64,000 nucleotides of DNA from Kuschelorhynchus macadamiae (Eukaryota > Arthropoda > Insecta > Coleoptera > Curculionidae). Under the pieces are notes generated by a model, which was given only the letters and a program-made list of their open reading frames with translations, did no database searches and was not told the DNA's origin. The DNA lies in NCBI GenBank assembly GCA_030620095.1, contig JAUTXW010002103.1:3220001-3284000 (forward strand). The letters are read 5' to 3'. Below are positions 45,165 through 55,440 of the stretch, in pieces. The first letter of the stretch is position 1, and each line of letters starts with the position of its first letter. Made by a program: the position numbers and the translations under genes.

Positions 45165-46182
45165 TAGACATAATAACAGGAAAACGGAAATATTTTGATT
45201 TGGACTGAATACATTGTTAAAGTCATTATTTGTTTGGCGTATTGTTTCATCTGGATAAGGTTAATTCGAAAATGTGTCGTCAACTGTCTTATATAGAATA
45301 AAATCATACACATGACAAATGTCTATGAAAAAAATGTATACTTGCTAATAATATTTAAATAAATTTTAAGGTGGTTTTAATACTGTAATAATAACTTCTG
45401 TTTTATTTCATTAACTATTTATATAATTTTTATTAATAAATAGTTATTCAAACAACCTATTTTGAATTTGGACTATTTAACTACTAACCTCTATTCTCGG
45501 GTAAGTCAAAATGTTATTGTTTTTCCATATTATTAGACGTACACAGTACTAGATTTTCTTAATATTTATTCATTTGTAATTAGGATTAATTACTTGAGTT
45601 GTAATTGCTATTTTACCGTTTTTAAGAAAGCAAAATTGCATATCTGCATTTTTTCCGTGAGCTAGATATTCGTAAATTCCGAGGCAAAATCGATGTATGT
45701 AAATACAAAAAACACAGATATACATATCTATTTATACATATTTTACATAAACATTGTACATTTGTTCTTACATTAAATTATTTTAAAATACTATAGTACG
45801 TTATTTTGCATTCAGAGTAAACAAAAATAAACCAGTTTATGTAAACGTTTTTATGCATAACGTTAGAAAAATAATTACAGGAATATTATTAAATATGCCT
45901 GCTGTAATAATATATTTCTATTTGCCGGTTGTTATACAAATAGGTTTAAAAATATTACAATTACTAAATATTAGGCTCATGGTTATTGACGTACAGTATG
46001 TGACCACCAGGAAGAAAAAAGTCTTTCATAACTTTACAGCGTTGTCGTTTGTAGGACCCGACAAGGATGATACATATTTTTGCATTTGTATGTTTATTTA
46101 TACTTAAACCATTGCATCAAAACAACAACGAATTTATAAATGAAACAACACAAGATATTGGGTCTCCCTCGTGTTATGTCTA
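45165..46182. mobile_element. DNA transposon, non-autonomous, copy 2
   Basis: The left end TAGACATAATAACAGG and right end ccctcgtgttatgtcta are inverted repeats. The interior aligns with the copy at 22963-23677. The 84-codon frame at 45853-46107 shows no transposase motif. Confidence 0.75.
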
Positions 46183-46599
46183 TAATTTTAACGATACTTG
46201 ATAAACTAGTGGATTTTCTGACGCAATTCGTAAAATTGAGGATAAACCACCATTAAATTCCATCATTTTGTTGCCACTTTTTTTGCCCTTCTTTTCATAT
46301 TTAATACCTTATATCAAATAGGGTAAATACAAAATCACAAAGCTCAAACGATACATAGTCCAATCAAAATCCTTGGTTGGTATATGTCAACTGGAGTATT
46401 CAAGATATTAATGAGCTTTAATAGGTTGGCATTGTTGGCAACAATATTACTTACATGTCAGATTAATGTTACGTCCATGTTACGTTACCGTATGTTTAGT
46501 TAGTGGAAGTTGGTTCTGAGTTTAGATTGGAATAAGGGTTGATGTAAAAATTTATCAAAAATAAAACACCAATTAATTTTTAAACAGTATTTATTTTAA
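46183..46599. other. Intergenic, no recognised feature
   Basis: No coding frame or paired repeat seen. Confidence 0.4.
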
Positions 46600-46960
46600 C
46601 ATGAGCCTTATCAATAAACATCAGTTGGGTATGGTGACGAAACGTCTAGTTTAAACACAATTTCTTGTGAGGTACCACAATGATCTGTCTTGTATCCCAT
46701 TTTACACCTATTATACATTAACGGCTTAACAGAAATGAAAATTTATATTGTTTGTGGACGATACCATCATTTTCTGGCGAAATAAAAACGAAGATCTACT
46801 GCAACAAAATATATCAGGAGATCTAATGTTAATTAAGAAATTATATAATTCGTAACACCTTATTTTTAATGTATTAAAAACTAATATCTTAACGTTTAAC
46901 TTTGATAACCTTTAACTGTCAGAGACTAACGTTTAAAATAAATCAGACATATCTTAAACA
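46600..46960 (+). pseudogene. LINE reverse transcriptase fragment
   Basis: It reads CEVPQ, stop, SVLYPILHLLYINGLTEMKI, then FVDDTIIFW and LLQQNISGDLMLIKKLYNS, a decayed GVPQGSVLGP...YADDT palm core. It is strongly degenerate. Confidence 0.7.
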
Positions 46961-48345
46961 TAAATACTCTAAAAAAAAGAGTGAAAACCTGTCCCTGTTA
47001 TGCATCAGATTTTACTTTAGTTTGTATTTCGGTGTCGTATACCGGCATTTATTATATTTTGATATGTCTTGAAGTAGATGGCGCAATATTTTTTAAATCT
47101 AGAAAGCAGGCAGCTGAACGTACCAAGTGTTTACCAGCTGTTAAATAATTAGTTATTCCATCAGAATTTTTATTAAAGAAATTCTTGTTTTAATATAGAC
47201 CTAAGATTTTGTACGCTCGCTTTCTTTACTACAATTATAACAACGTAACGTCATACGCTTTTTTATTAATTATGAACTATAGGTTTTAATAAAAAAAAAC
47301 TAAAACTGAGCTAAACGGTATTTCACGAAAATGTCTACAAATTTTATTTATACTTATCCGAAATAAACCTATATATTAGAGCCGCCAAATTCACGGATTA
47401 ACTAATCATCTAAACGCTTTTCTAAGGTTTCTGTCCCTAAAAAACCTTGGAACGTGACAAATATCGAACGGTTCTTGGGCCGTCATGATGAATCTTAAAC
47501 ACTCCGCCACATACCGGTGTTGTTTTTTTCTAATTAGGCAGTCCAACAAAACAGCTGCTTGTCCTACGACAGCTGTTTAACCGATATTGTGGGACTTATC
47601 AGTCCAATGTTTAAGCCTTATTGGCTAAATTAGTTTGTTTGTCCTACAACAATCCAAAAATGACATGACAGTGACAGACGCTTGGAGTGCCTAATATATG
47701 TTTATTTTGGCGGAGTAGAAACAATATGTAAACTCTCGTGGTGTGAAGCTCCGTGGCGCAGTGGTACGCCAAAGTTAATTTCAGATTGAATCAGGGAACG
47801 TATAACAAGAGAAATTCGATAAATGTCAAATTTTTTGGTTATATTTTTATTTTATTTAAAAAAAATTCTTAATATTTTACACATACAATTATTTAAAAAA
47901 TAAAAGTGTCTTTTTTTGTACCACTATAATGAAAAAAATCTTAATTAAATACTTTTGAGTTAATTCTCGAAGCATAGCAAGGACTAGGACAGACATAAAC
48001 TCTTAAAACCAGTAAAGACCGTAAAATAAATTACTAAACAATCCTCTTGCTCCAATTCAGTGTATTTAACGTTAATATCTTAGAAAACAATAAAATTAAA
48101 TAAACGCAAAACCGGATCAGCTGTTCACAAATAATTTAAATATACTTTTCCGAAACATCAATAATTTAAAATTGGACTTTGAAGTGAATGTAAATTTACT
48201 GTTATTTTTAAATATCAGCGCGAGTCCCGCCCCTTGCAAGTCTGGTTAAAATGTATCATGTGGAGCATATAAATGATTAATTTAGGCCGTATACGCTTTT
48301 TCTATACCTAAACATACGTCACCTGTCAGTTGCCGAGTATTCCGT
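46961..48345. other. Intergenic, no gene recognised
   Basis: A short tRNA box A-like patch (gctccgtggcgcagtggt at about 47749) has no matching second half nearby. Nothing else was recognised. Confidence 0.4.
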
Positions 48346-48797
48346 CTGACAATCCTTGTTTTAATATAGATATACCCATAAACATATAAGCAAGGGTTGG
48401 TTATATATCTATGGATATACCTTTTAATATAGATACGGTTTTTTATATCATCCCCAAAAAAAAGAACCTACCAGGGAGGGTTAACCTAAACGCAATTCTC
48501 TTTTTAAAACACATGTTTTTCTGCCAATAAAAAAAATTCATCAAAGACTCGGCAAGCAAACAGGACTTTAAGAATTGAAAATTGGTATTCCGTAAATAAC
48601 TGATAGTAGATAACCGTTAAATACGGAACACGGCCTTATTTGGCACGTTTGGTTGTCACGCGGGTGAATTGAGTTCAATTCCTAGCAGTGGCTATTTTTT
48701 TTAGCCAAAAAAAATTGTTTTAAGAAGCGGATTGCGTTTAGGTTTTTATTGGGATGATACAAAAAAGCGTATCTATATTAAAACAAGGATTATCAAA
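48346..48797. mobile_element. MITE with about 75-bp inverted ends, interrupted left arm
   Basis: Right arm 48722-48797 (gattgcgtttaggttttta, gggatgata, then tatctatattaaaacaagga) is the inverse of left arm 48346-48510. A small palindromic insert, tacccataaacatataa to ttatatatctatggata (about 48370-48420), interrupts the left arm. The centre holds gagttcaattcctagcagtg, like a tRNA box B. Confidence 0.75.
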
Positions 48798-48866
48798 CGA
48801 AAGACTTGGCAAGTGGCGGGACTCGTTGAGGATGTTTAAGAAAAAAATGTGCGGAAGGAATACAAA

Positions 48867-48874
48867 CAATAACG
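48867..48874. repeat. P-element target-site duplication, left
   Basis: CAATAACG, an exact copy of 53718-53725. Confidence 0.95.
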
Positions 48875-48910
48875 CTTAGACAAGGAAAGAGAGAGAGGAC
48901 GCGTAACACC
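48875..48910. repeat. P-element left terminal inverted repeat
   Basis: Begins CTTAGACAAGGAAAGAGAG and pairs with 53684-53717. Confidence 0.95.
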
Positions 48911-48962
48911 CGTTTACGGCGCTGGCGCAAATTGAAGCAGAAATTCATTAGGACGCCATTTT

Positions 48963-49117
48963 ATGGTGCCAGACAATCGAGGTGTCACCACAGTTTCTTT
49001 TGTGGATTATTCAGCGGAAAGTGTGTTAAAAACTATAAATTTTGTGTTAGAAAAATGTTGTGCTTACAACTGTAAAAGTCGGAGTGACAGAAAGGAACCT
49101 GAAGTTACGTTTCACAG
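48963..49117 (+). CDS. P-element transposase exon 1, start of THAP domain
   Basis: The frame opens at ATG 48963 (MVPDNRGVTTVSFVDYSAES) and ends ...EKCCAYNCKSRSDRKEPEVT then FH and two bases at donor CACAG|GTGAG. C-x4-C is the first half of a THAP C2CH zinc finger, the site-specific DNA-binding domain of P transposases. THAP domains usually start at or near residue 1, whereas this ATG adds about 32 residues. The only nearer ATG (49053) is out of frame, so the start is uncertain. Confidence 0.8.
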
Positions 49118-50111
49118 GTGAGAAATAATAAAGTAATTTCTCAATTGCATTTAAAAAACCATTTATCTCATGTTCTAAGTAGTTCCATTTCCATTATATG
49201 TTTTTGGCACTGCACTTCGCAACTTGCCAGATTGCTCCCCGTCCGGAGCTTACTCGCTTTATCCGGCGACCCTCGGAGCGAGATACACTTTATTCCGGTT
49301 TGGGGACGTTATCGGTGGGATGTCCGGATGGCGAGCTCTGGACTCCCGATCACCCCGTGTATTTCAAATCTTTAAATTTAACTTTCTTTAAAACTTTTCT
49401 AATGCATCTTGGCTTCCACTAGATGCCCCTTGAGAGTACTACTGGTCTCACAAGATAACCTTTTCTTTCAAGCTATCCCCTTACCCCTCCCACTCCCGCT
49501 ACATAGCGGCCATTACGCTAATATTCTATGTAGAACTGCGGCAGACGAACGGGATAGAATACAGGAACAATTAGGCCTCACACGTTCACAGCGTCTGCTC
49601 CCTTTCTAGCGGGGTCGTTAGTTTCCACTCTGAGCGGTTGAGTCTCCCGTTTCCCCCCGAAATAAAGCAGCAAAACCGAACACGTGGCACCACTTATGTT
49701 ATCAACACAGAGGTCTGCATTCGACGAGACGAACCGGAAGACTGTTCTAAGTAGTTATTTGGTATAATATTTTAATATGATCTAACAGCTGACTGATTTC
49801 ACGATACTGCGCAGTGTGGGACATAAACATGACTATTTTCATTCATGATTACCTAATTAAGTATTCATAATTGGGTTAATCTCCTCGAGTAAATGTCATT
49901 TGAGCAGTGGTGGCGTTCATATATATTTTAATAATTACGCTTATGAAAAATTGTTTATTACTATATTTTTGAACCATAATGTTAATATTGTTATTATTAA
50001 CTTTGTTTAATATTATTTTATCTAATTACTATTAGTTCTGCAATAGGAAAATTGGTTTATTTTGATAATAAAACATATTCTTTTGAAGTTTCACATAAGT
50101 TTTTTTTTAAG
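49118..50111 (+). other. P-element transposase intron 1, with nested insertion
   Basis: 994 bp from GTGAG to ttttttaag. Removing the insertion at 49185-49742 and one direct-repeat copy would leave an intron of about 420 bp. Confidence 0.8.
49185..49742. mobile_element. GC-richer insertion of unknown class with 14-bp flanking repeats
   Basis: TGTTCTAAGTAGTT occurs on both sides (49171-49184 and 49743-49756). The 558 bp between have much higher GC than the host element and several open frames without motifs. There is no A-rich tail and no paired ends. A 14-bp duplication suggests target-primed retroposition. Confidence 0.75.
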
Positions 50112-50313
50112 ATTTCCTACAAATCTGGTAAGGCGAGAACTTTGGGTTCAGAATCTGAAACTTGCAGACTGGTCTCCAACAAAGAATCACAGACTTTGTT
50201 CCAAGCATTTTGAAAAAAAATTCTTTTATCGCATTGGCGAAAGAAATTGTCTTTTGGATGAAGCCGTACCGACAGTATTTCCAGAACTGCCCAAATATAT
50301 GCAACCAAAAAAG
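50112..50313 (+). CDS. P-element transposase exon 2, rest of THAP domain
   Basis: Acceptor tttttaag|A completes Arg, then FPTNLVRRELWVQNLKLADW, SPTKNHRLCSKHFEKKFF and LLDEAVPTVFPEL. C-x2-H (LCSKHF) and the AVPTVF box complete the C2CH finger. The donor AAAAAG|GTAAAG leaves phase 0. Confidence 0.92.
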
Positions 50314-50869
50314 GTAAAGTATAGTTTTTGTAACTATCCAAATAACATTGTTTGATTAGTAGAAGTAATTGCTATATTTTTTTTACTTTATTATATAATT
50401 TATAAGGTATTTAATATAATATTTATTGTTATTTACTATTACTATAGTTAATTTCTCTTTAATGGTAGGCAAAATTTAATAATTGTTCATGTTTAAACAG
50501 TTACACAGTAATACCTCTCTGATATGGAAATTGGAGTATATTTGATTGATAAAACAATATATATGCCTTTAAACCACAATTTCTAAACCATCTAGTTATT
50601 TATGCCTAAAGTGATATATAAAGTATGCTGATTACAAATCATAACTATTTATAGATGTTCAAGATATAAACCTATTATAAACCAAATGTTGAGATAAAGT
50701 GGCACAAAAAACTACTATAACATTTATATAACACACATTTTTTAAAGAAATATTAATGAGACTTGATTACCATTTTATATATTTTGGTTGGAAAAAATGT
50801 TACTAATTGGTGTACTGCATATTATTTGACTGTACAGTACTAAAAATTTAACAAATCAAATTGTTGCAG
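50314..50869 (+). other. P-element transposase intron 2
   Basis: 556 bp, AT-rich, GTAAAG to ttgttgcag. Confidence 0.85.
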
Positions 50870-53187
50870 ACAACAAAGAGATCTCATGAACAAAATATTC
50901 AGAATACTGCCTCCACATCAGCAGTAGCTTCTACATCAAGTAGTACCCTGGAAGATATCCATCCAGAGACTCCTAGGAAAAAAAACTACGTCAACAGCTA
51001 TTTAGGGAAAGGGTAAAAAGTCAGCAAAAAACAAAGAAGATAAAAATCTTGTCGCAGAAAGTACGAAGGTATAAAAAGAAGGTTTTGTCATTGAAGCAAA
51101 TCATAAAACATTTAGCTAGTAAAAATTTGATAAGCTCAGAAAATTCTCTATTACTTTCCAACATGTCTGGAATAACCAAAGAACTGCAAAAACGTAAATT
51201 GAAAAAAAATGCTAAATATTCTCCAGAATTAAGAAAGTTTGCAATAACGGTCAGTTTTTTTTCACCTAAAGCTTATGATTACATTCCAAAAGTTTTTGAT
51301 ACTTGTTTACCCCATAGGAGTACCATAGGAAAGTGGTTTAAAAATATAAACGCGGAACCAGGTTTTACCAAAGACTGTTTTGACACTTTAAGAAAATATG
51401 TCCAAATATCTGATAGACATACTCTCATTGCACTTGTTATTGACGAAATTTCAATTCGAAAACAAGTGGAATGGGATGTGAGAAAGTTTCATGGATATGT
51501 TTACTATGGGGTAGACTTGGACGATGATCAAAATGCAGTAGCAAAAGAAGCTTTTGTTTTAATGGCTGTTTGCATAAATGGTACATGGAAAATACCAGTA
51601 GGGTATTTTTTTGTAGACGGGTTAACTGGCATGCAAAAAAGTTCCCTTGTGTCTCAATGCATAGAATTAATTAAAGAAACTGGTGCCCATGTATTATCAT
51701 TAACTTTTGACGGTGCTCCTTCGAATGTCGCAATGGCAAATCTTTTAGGCTGTGTCACAGAACTGCAAAATATGAAAACATATTTTACAATTCGTAACAG
51801 CAATATTTTTGTTTTTTATGATCCATGTCATATGCTTAAACTAGTTAGAAATACATTCGGAGAGAGCAAACAATTAGTAGATGGTCAAGGGAATTTAATT
51901 AAGTGGGAGTACATAGAAAAATTAGAAAATTTACAACAATCTGAAGGACTTCATTTAGGGAACAAACTTAGAAAAGCCCACATCAAGTTTTTTAAGCAAA
52001 TAATGAAAGTTAGATTAGCTGTCCAATTATTAAGCGAATCAGTAGCAGATGCTCTAACTTTTTGTGAGGAAACTTTAGGCCTTGAAGAATTTCGTGGTTG
52101 TAAGGCTACAGTCAATTTTATTAAAATGTTAAATAATATTTTTGATGTATTAAACAGCCGAACCCTTGCTGCACCAAGATATAAAAAACCCATTTTTAAC
52201 AAAAATATATTCCAAACTAGGAAGTTTATTTCTGAAGCAATTGATTATATTTCAACATTAAAATTTACAAACAATTACTAATACATTCCAAAAGGAAAAC
52301 GGGCTTTCTAGGTTTTATAATATCTTTAAAAAGTGCCTTGCTGATGTATGATGAAGCAATTTCAAAAAATTATCTTGTTTACCTTCCATGTTATAAAATT
52401 GGTCAAGACCATCTTGAACTATTTTTTTCATCCATAAGATCAAGGGGTGGTTGGAATAATAATCCTACCTGTAGACAATTTATTTTATGGCTGCTTACAA
52501 ACGACTTTTAGTCCGAGCAGAAATTCGTGAAGGGGGAATGGGGAATTGTATTCCCTTAGATGACATACCTATACTAGTGGGATCAAGCAGGTTTGAAAAA
52601 CCAGAACTCAATATTGCACCACCTGATTTTCTCCCAGAGGTATCTGAAAAGTATCCAATGTTGCAAAGCATTTGGGAAGATCATGAATATATAATGAATA
52701 CCCATGTAATTAGTAAATGTTCAAAAGAAATTATAATTTATATAGCGGGTTTTGTATCATGTAGGTTACAATCATTAATTAAATGTGAAATGTGCATACA
52801 ATCTTTAATTGGGGAAAAAGAAAATTATTTAAACTCCTTAATTTCCCAAAAAAATCGAGTGCATTAACATATCCCTCTAAAGACGTAATAGAAATTTGTA
52901 AATTAAGCGAACATTTTTTGCGAATTTATGAGCACGATATCAAAAAGAAGAATTTTTTAAGTATCTTAAAAAGCAAAATTATGTTTAGCTGCATACAATC
53001 AAAATATTTTAATTATTTAAAAGAACATGCATCAGAAGGTACTACAAACCACTTATATTTTTTGATGGAATCTATCATTTTACAGTATTTAAATATTCGT
53101 TTGCATTTTATAAGTAAAAGGCAATCTGTAGTAGTAGATCCCATCAGAAGTCAATATACCAAGCTAATTTTGTTTAAGGGACAATAA
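50870..53187 (+). pseudogene. P-element transposase exon 3: catalytic region, frame broken four times
   Basis: The exon begins TTKRSHEQNIQNTASTSAVA and loses frame at a run of eight A (50978-50985). The next frame, clean to 52281, has a coiled-coil segment (SQKVRRYKKKVLSLKQIIKH) and the P-type catalytic core. The core includes ALVIDEISIRKQVEWD, LTFDGAPSNVAMANLLG and FYDPCHMLKLVRN (the D-P-x-H-x-x-K motif). Further shifts lie near 52265 (then KRKTGFLGFIISLKS; QDHLELFFSSIRSRGGWNNN), about 52480 (then AAYKRLLVRAEIREGG) and at a run of seven A near 52852 (then LTYPSKDVIEICKLSEHFLR). Gene order and motifs match THAP9/P transposase throughout. Confidence 0.9.
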
Positions 53188-53683
53188 CATTTATTGTATT
53201 GGTTTAGCTTTAGTATTTATAATAATGTATATTATTTTTTTATTTTTAAGTTTTTTGTAATTGTATTTAGTATGTAGAAACCCTGTAAAATATTTCAGCT
53301 ATATGAAATAAAATATAACGTAATTAAATATATATACCTAGTTTTATTTCAGTATTAAGAAGGTCCATAAATACATAAAAAGCAGAATAGCGAAATACTA
53401 ATTTTTCCAAGATAATTTACATTACAAAAATTTAAAGCTAACAGGCGCTTGGTAAAAGTTTAAGCAGATTTTAATTTTGCACATGGTTTTCATTTTGATA
53501 GAAAATAAATTGCATTTTCGTCTAAAGTCCTCTTACTTATCACCTCTTTTCATATATGCGTCGGTGAACCAAAACGCTAAATAAGTTACATCACAAAAAA
53601 TGTACATTTATTTCTAATATCAATCATGTGATACGCCACTGAGCAAACATGCGTGGTGCCAGTTGGCCTTCAGTAAAACAGCT

Positions 53684-53717
53684 GGCGTTATCCGTCCCCT
53701 CTCTTTCCTTGTCTAAG
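53684..53717. repeat. P-element right terminal inverted repeat
   Basis: Inverse complement of the left end, closing ...CTCTTTCCTTGTCTAAG. Confidence 0.95.
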
Positions 53718-53725
53718 CAATAACG
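53718..53725. repeat. P-element target-site duplication, right
   Basis: CAATAACG, identical to 48867-48874. Confidence 0.95.
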
Positions 53726-53868
53726 CGTTTGCCATTATCTGACATTTTGAATTTGAGTTATTCAAAGTTTGGGAATTGTTTTATTGTTGTGATTTATATT
53801 TGTCTGTATTAATTGTAATTGTATTACAAGAGTATATTCCAGATCGGTGCTGTCAGCGTAGCGTATTT

Positions 53869-53896
53869 GTAAACATACTACATGTAGTATGTTTAC
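53869..53896. repeat. Perfect 28-bp palindrome
   Basis: The half-site GTAAACATACTACA is followed directly by its exact complement, with no spacer. Confidence 0.97.
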
Positions 53897-54332
53897 TATT
53901 GCAAAACTAAGCAGGTGAATTAAATTAAGAAAGTTTCATGTCAAAATAAAAACTAAAATCTGCTTGTAAAATTCGAAAATTTAGCTTTTTTATAATTGAA
54001 AATCCATATTTCATTTATATTTTTAGTTTTGGTTTAGACAAATTGAAACAATTACCACTTCCCTAAAAAAAAATTAAAGCCAAAAATATAGCAAGTTCAA
54101 GTTCAAATATTTTTTGTTCTAGAGCTGCATACCTACACATTTTAGAACATTACAACTTGTCCACCCACCTGCTAAGTCTTTAAATAAAAAAGAAACAATA
54201 CATACATACTATGTAAAGCAATTTGGAACAATTATGTATATTTCAAAAAAGAAATCCTGAACAATATATCCACTATAGCAGCCAAATACGAGACCGATCC
54301 TGTATATTAAGTTGCCTATCTGTATTATAAAC

Positions 54333-55427
54333 TTGTGTCGTTCCGAATGGACTCGTCCGATTGAACGAATCCAGTGGCGCACCCGGTTGGAACGAATCCA
54401 GCATCAAAATAGGCCCGGGTCCATGCGTGTCACGAGTAAGCTTCCATTGACTGAATGTTAACGTTAACATCGATTTCGCAGCACCGCGATTGCGATTGAA
54501 TTGGGTCCGCGTAGATCTAAATTCTTGACAAGATGGGGAATTGTTATCCTAATCGTACGTTTTAGCCCAGTTAGAAGAATATATTCTTTTACCTGTGGTT
54601 TTAGGGTTTAGCACCTAGCAGATATGTAGACAGATTTATGGCAACAATCACAGTTATGATCGTACAATTTATAATCGTCGGTAGTTTAAAGTAAATAATA
54701 TAATATAAGATAATAATAATAGTTCTATTTTTAAAATTTACTTAAAAGCTTAGCCAGACTACAATATTAGTACAAATTGACGCCGACGGATAAAATCGGA
54801 TGTTTTTAGAGCAGTGATAGATATTTCACTGTCAAAGAAATTGGAAACGCTGTATAAACGTCATTAACCATCTTTATTAAGATGTTTTGATTAGAAAGGA
54901 TAAGTTAATTAAATAATATTTTTAATACATTTTGAATACGGCATTCGTTTATACTATAAATATAAAAATGCACCAGTGTTTCCTTAGTTTAAATTAGGAG
55001 TTTGTCTCGAATATCTTTATTTAGAGTTATAACTATTTTATATGTGGAAAACATAATATTTAAAATTGATTTCACGTACATATATATTGGTTACTTGCAT
55101 TACACAAATTATGCATCTCTATAAATAGGCGTAGTAAATACATTTATATTTATTAACCTTAAATATTTTAATTTGTGTTTCTTATAATCAATTATCTTCT
55201 ATTACCGAAGTTTGTTCGCAATGTTCACATTAATTACATTTTGCTAGGCCCATAATTCCTATCCAACAATGTATGTAAAACATGAAACAATCAACATCTA
55301 ATTCAACACACGTAACGTAGACATCGTAACTAAATGGACCCGTGAACGAATCCATTGGAACGGGTCTACGAGCGGACTGGATCCGAATGGACCGAAACCA
55401 TCACTGGACCCGGACCGCCCATGTCTA
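54333..55427. mobile_element. Insertion of unknown class with 13-bp flanking repeats
   Basis: CTGTATTATAAAC flanks it on both sides (54320-54332 and 55428-55440). Both ends are GC-rich with repeated GAACGAATCCA motifs and GGGTCCA boxes; the middle is AT-rich. No coding motif is visible. The 65-codon frame at 54273-54470 crosses the boundary and is not real. Confidence 0.65.
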
Positions 55428-55440
55428 CTGTATTATAAAC

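Larger units (their letters stand above)
48875..53717 (+). mobile_element. P-element superfamily DNA transposon, nearly complete
   Basis: The 4843-bp element has terminal inverted repeats starting CTTAGACAAGGAAAGAGAG at both ends. They are perfect for 19 bp, then imperfect to about 33 bp (GGACG.GTAAC / GGACGGATAAC). It is flanked by a perfect 8-bp duplication, the length P elements make. Inside is a plus-strand THAP transposase gene split by two introns, as in P elements and THAP9. The first intron contains a nested insertion (49185-49742). Confidence 0.93.

Noticed and set aside
47749..47790. Possible tRNA gene (gctccgtggcgcagtgg)
   Set aside because: A good box A is present, but no cloverleaf, no matching acceptor stem and no box B at the right distance.
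48610..48690. Possible tRNA gene ending tagcagtggct
   Set aside because: Only a box B-like half is present; the 5' half does not pair with it.
49118..49609. Overlapping open frames (85, 74 and 66 codons) in the P-element intron
   Set aside because: They arise from the GC-rich composition of the nested insertion; none shows a motif, and they overlap each other in different frames.
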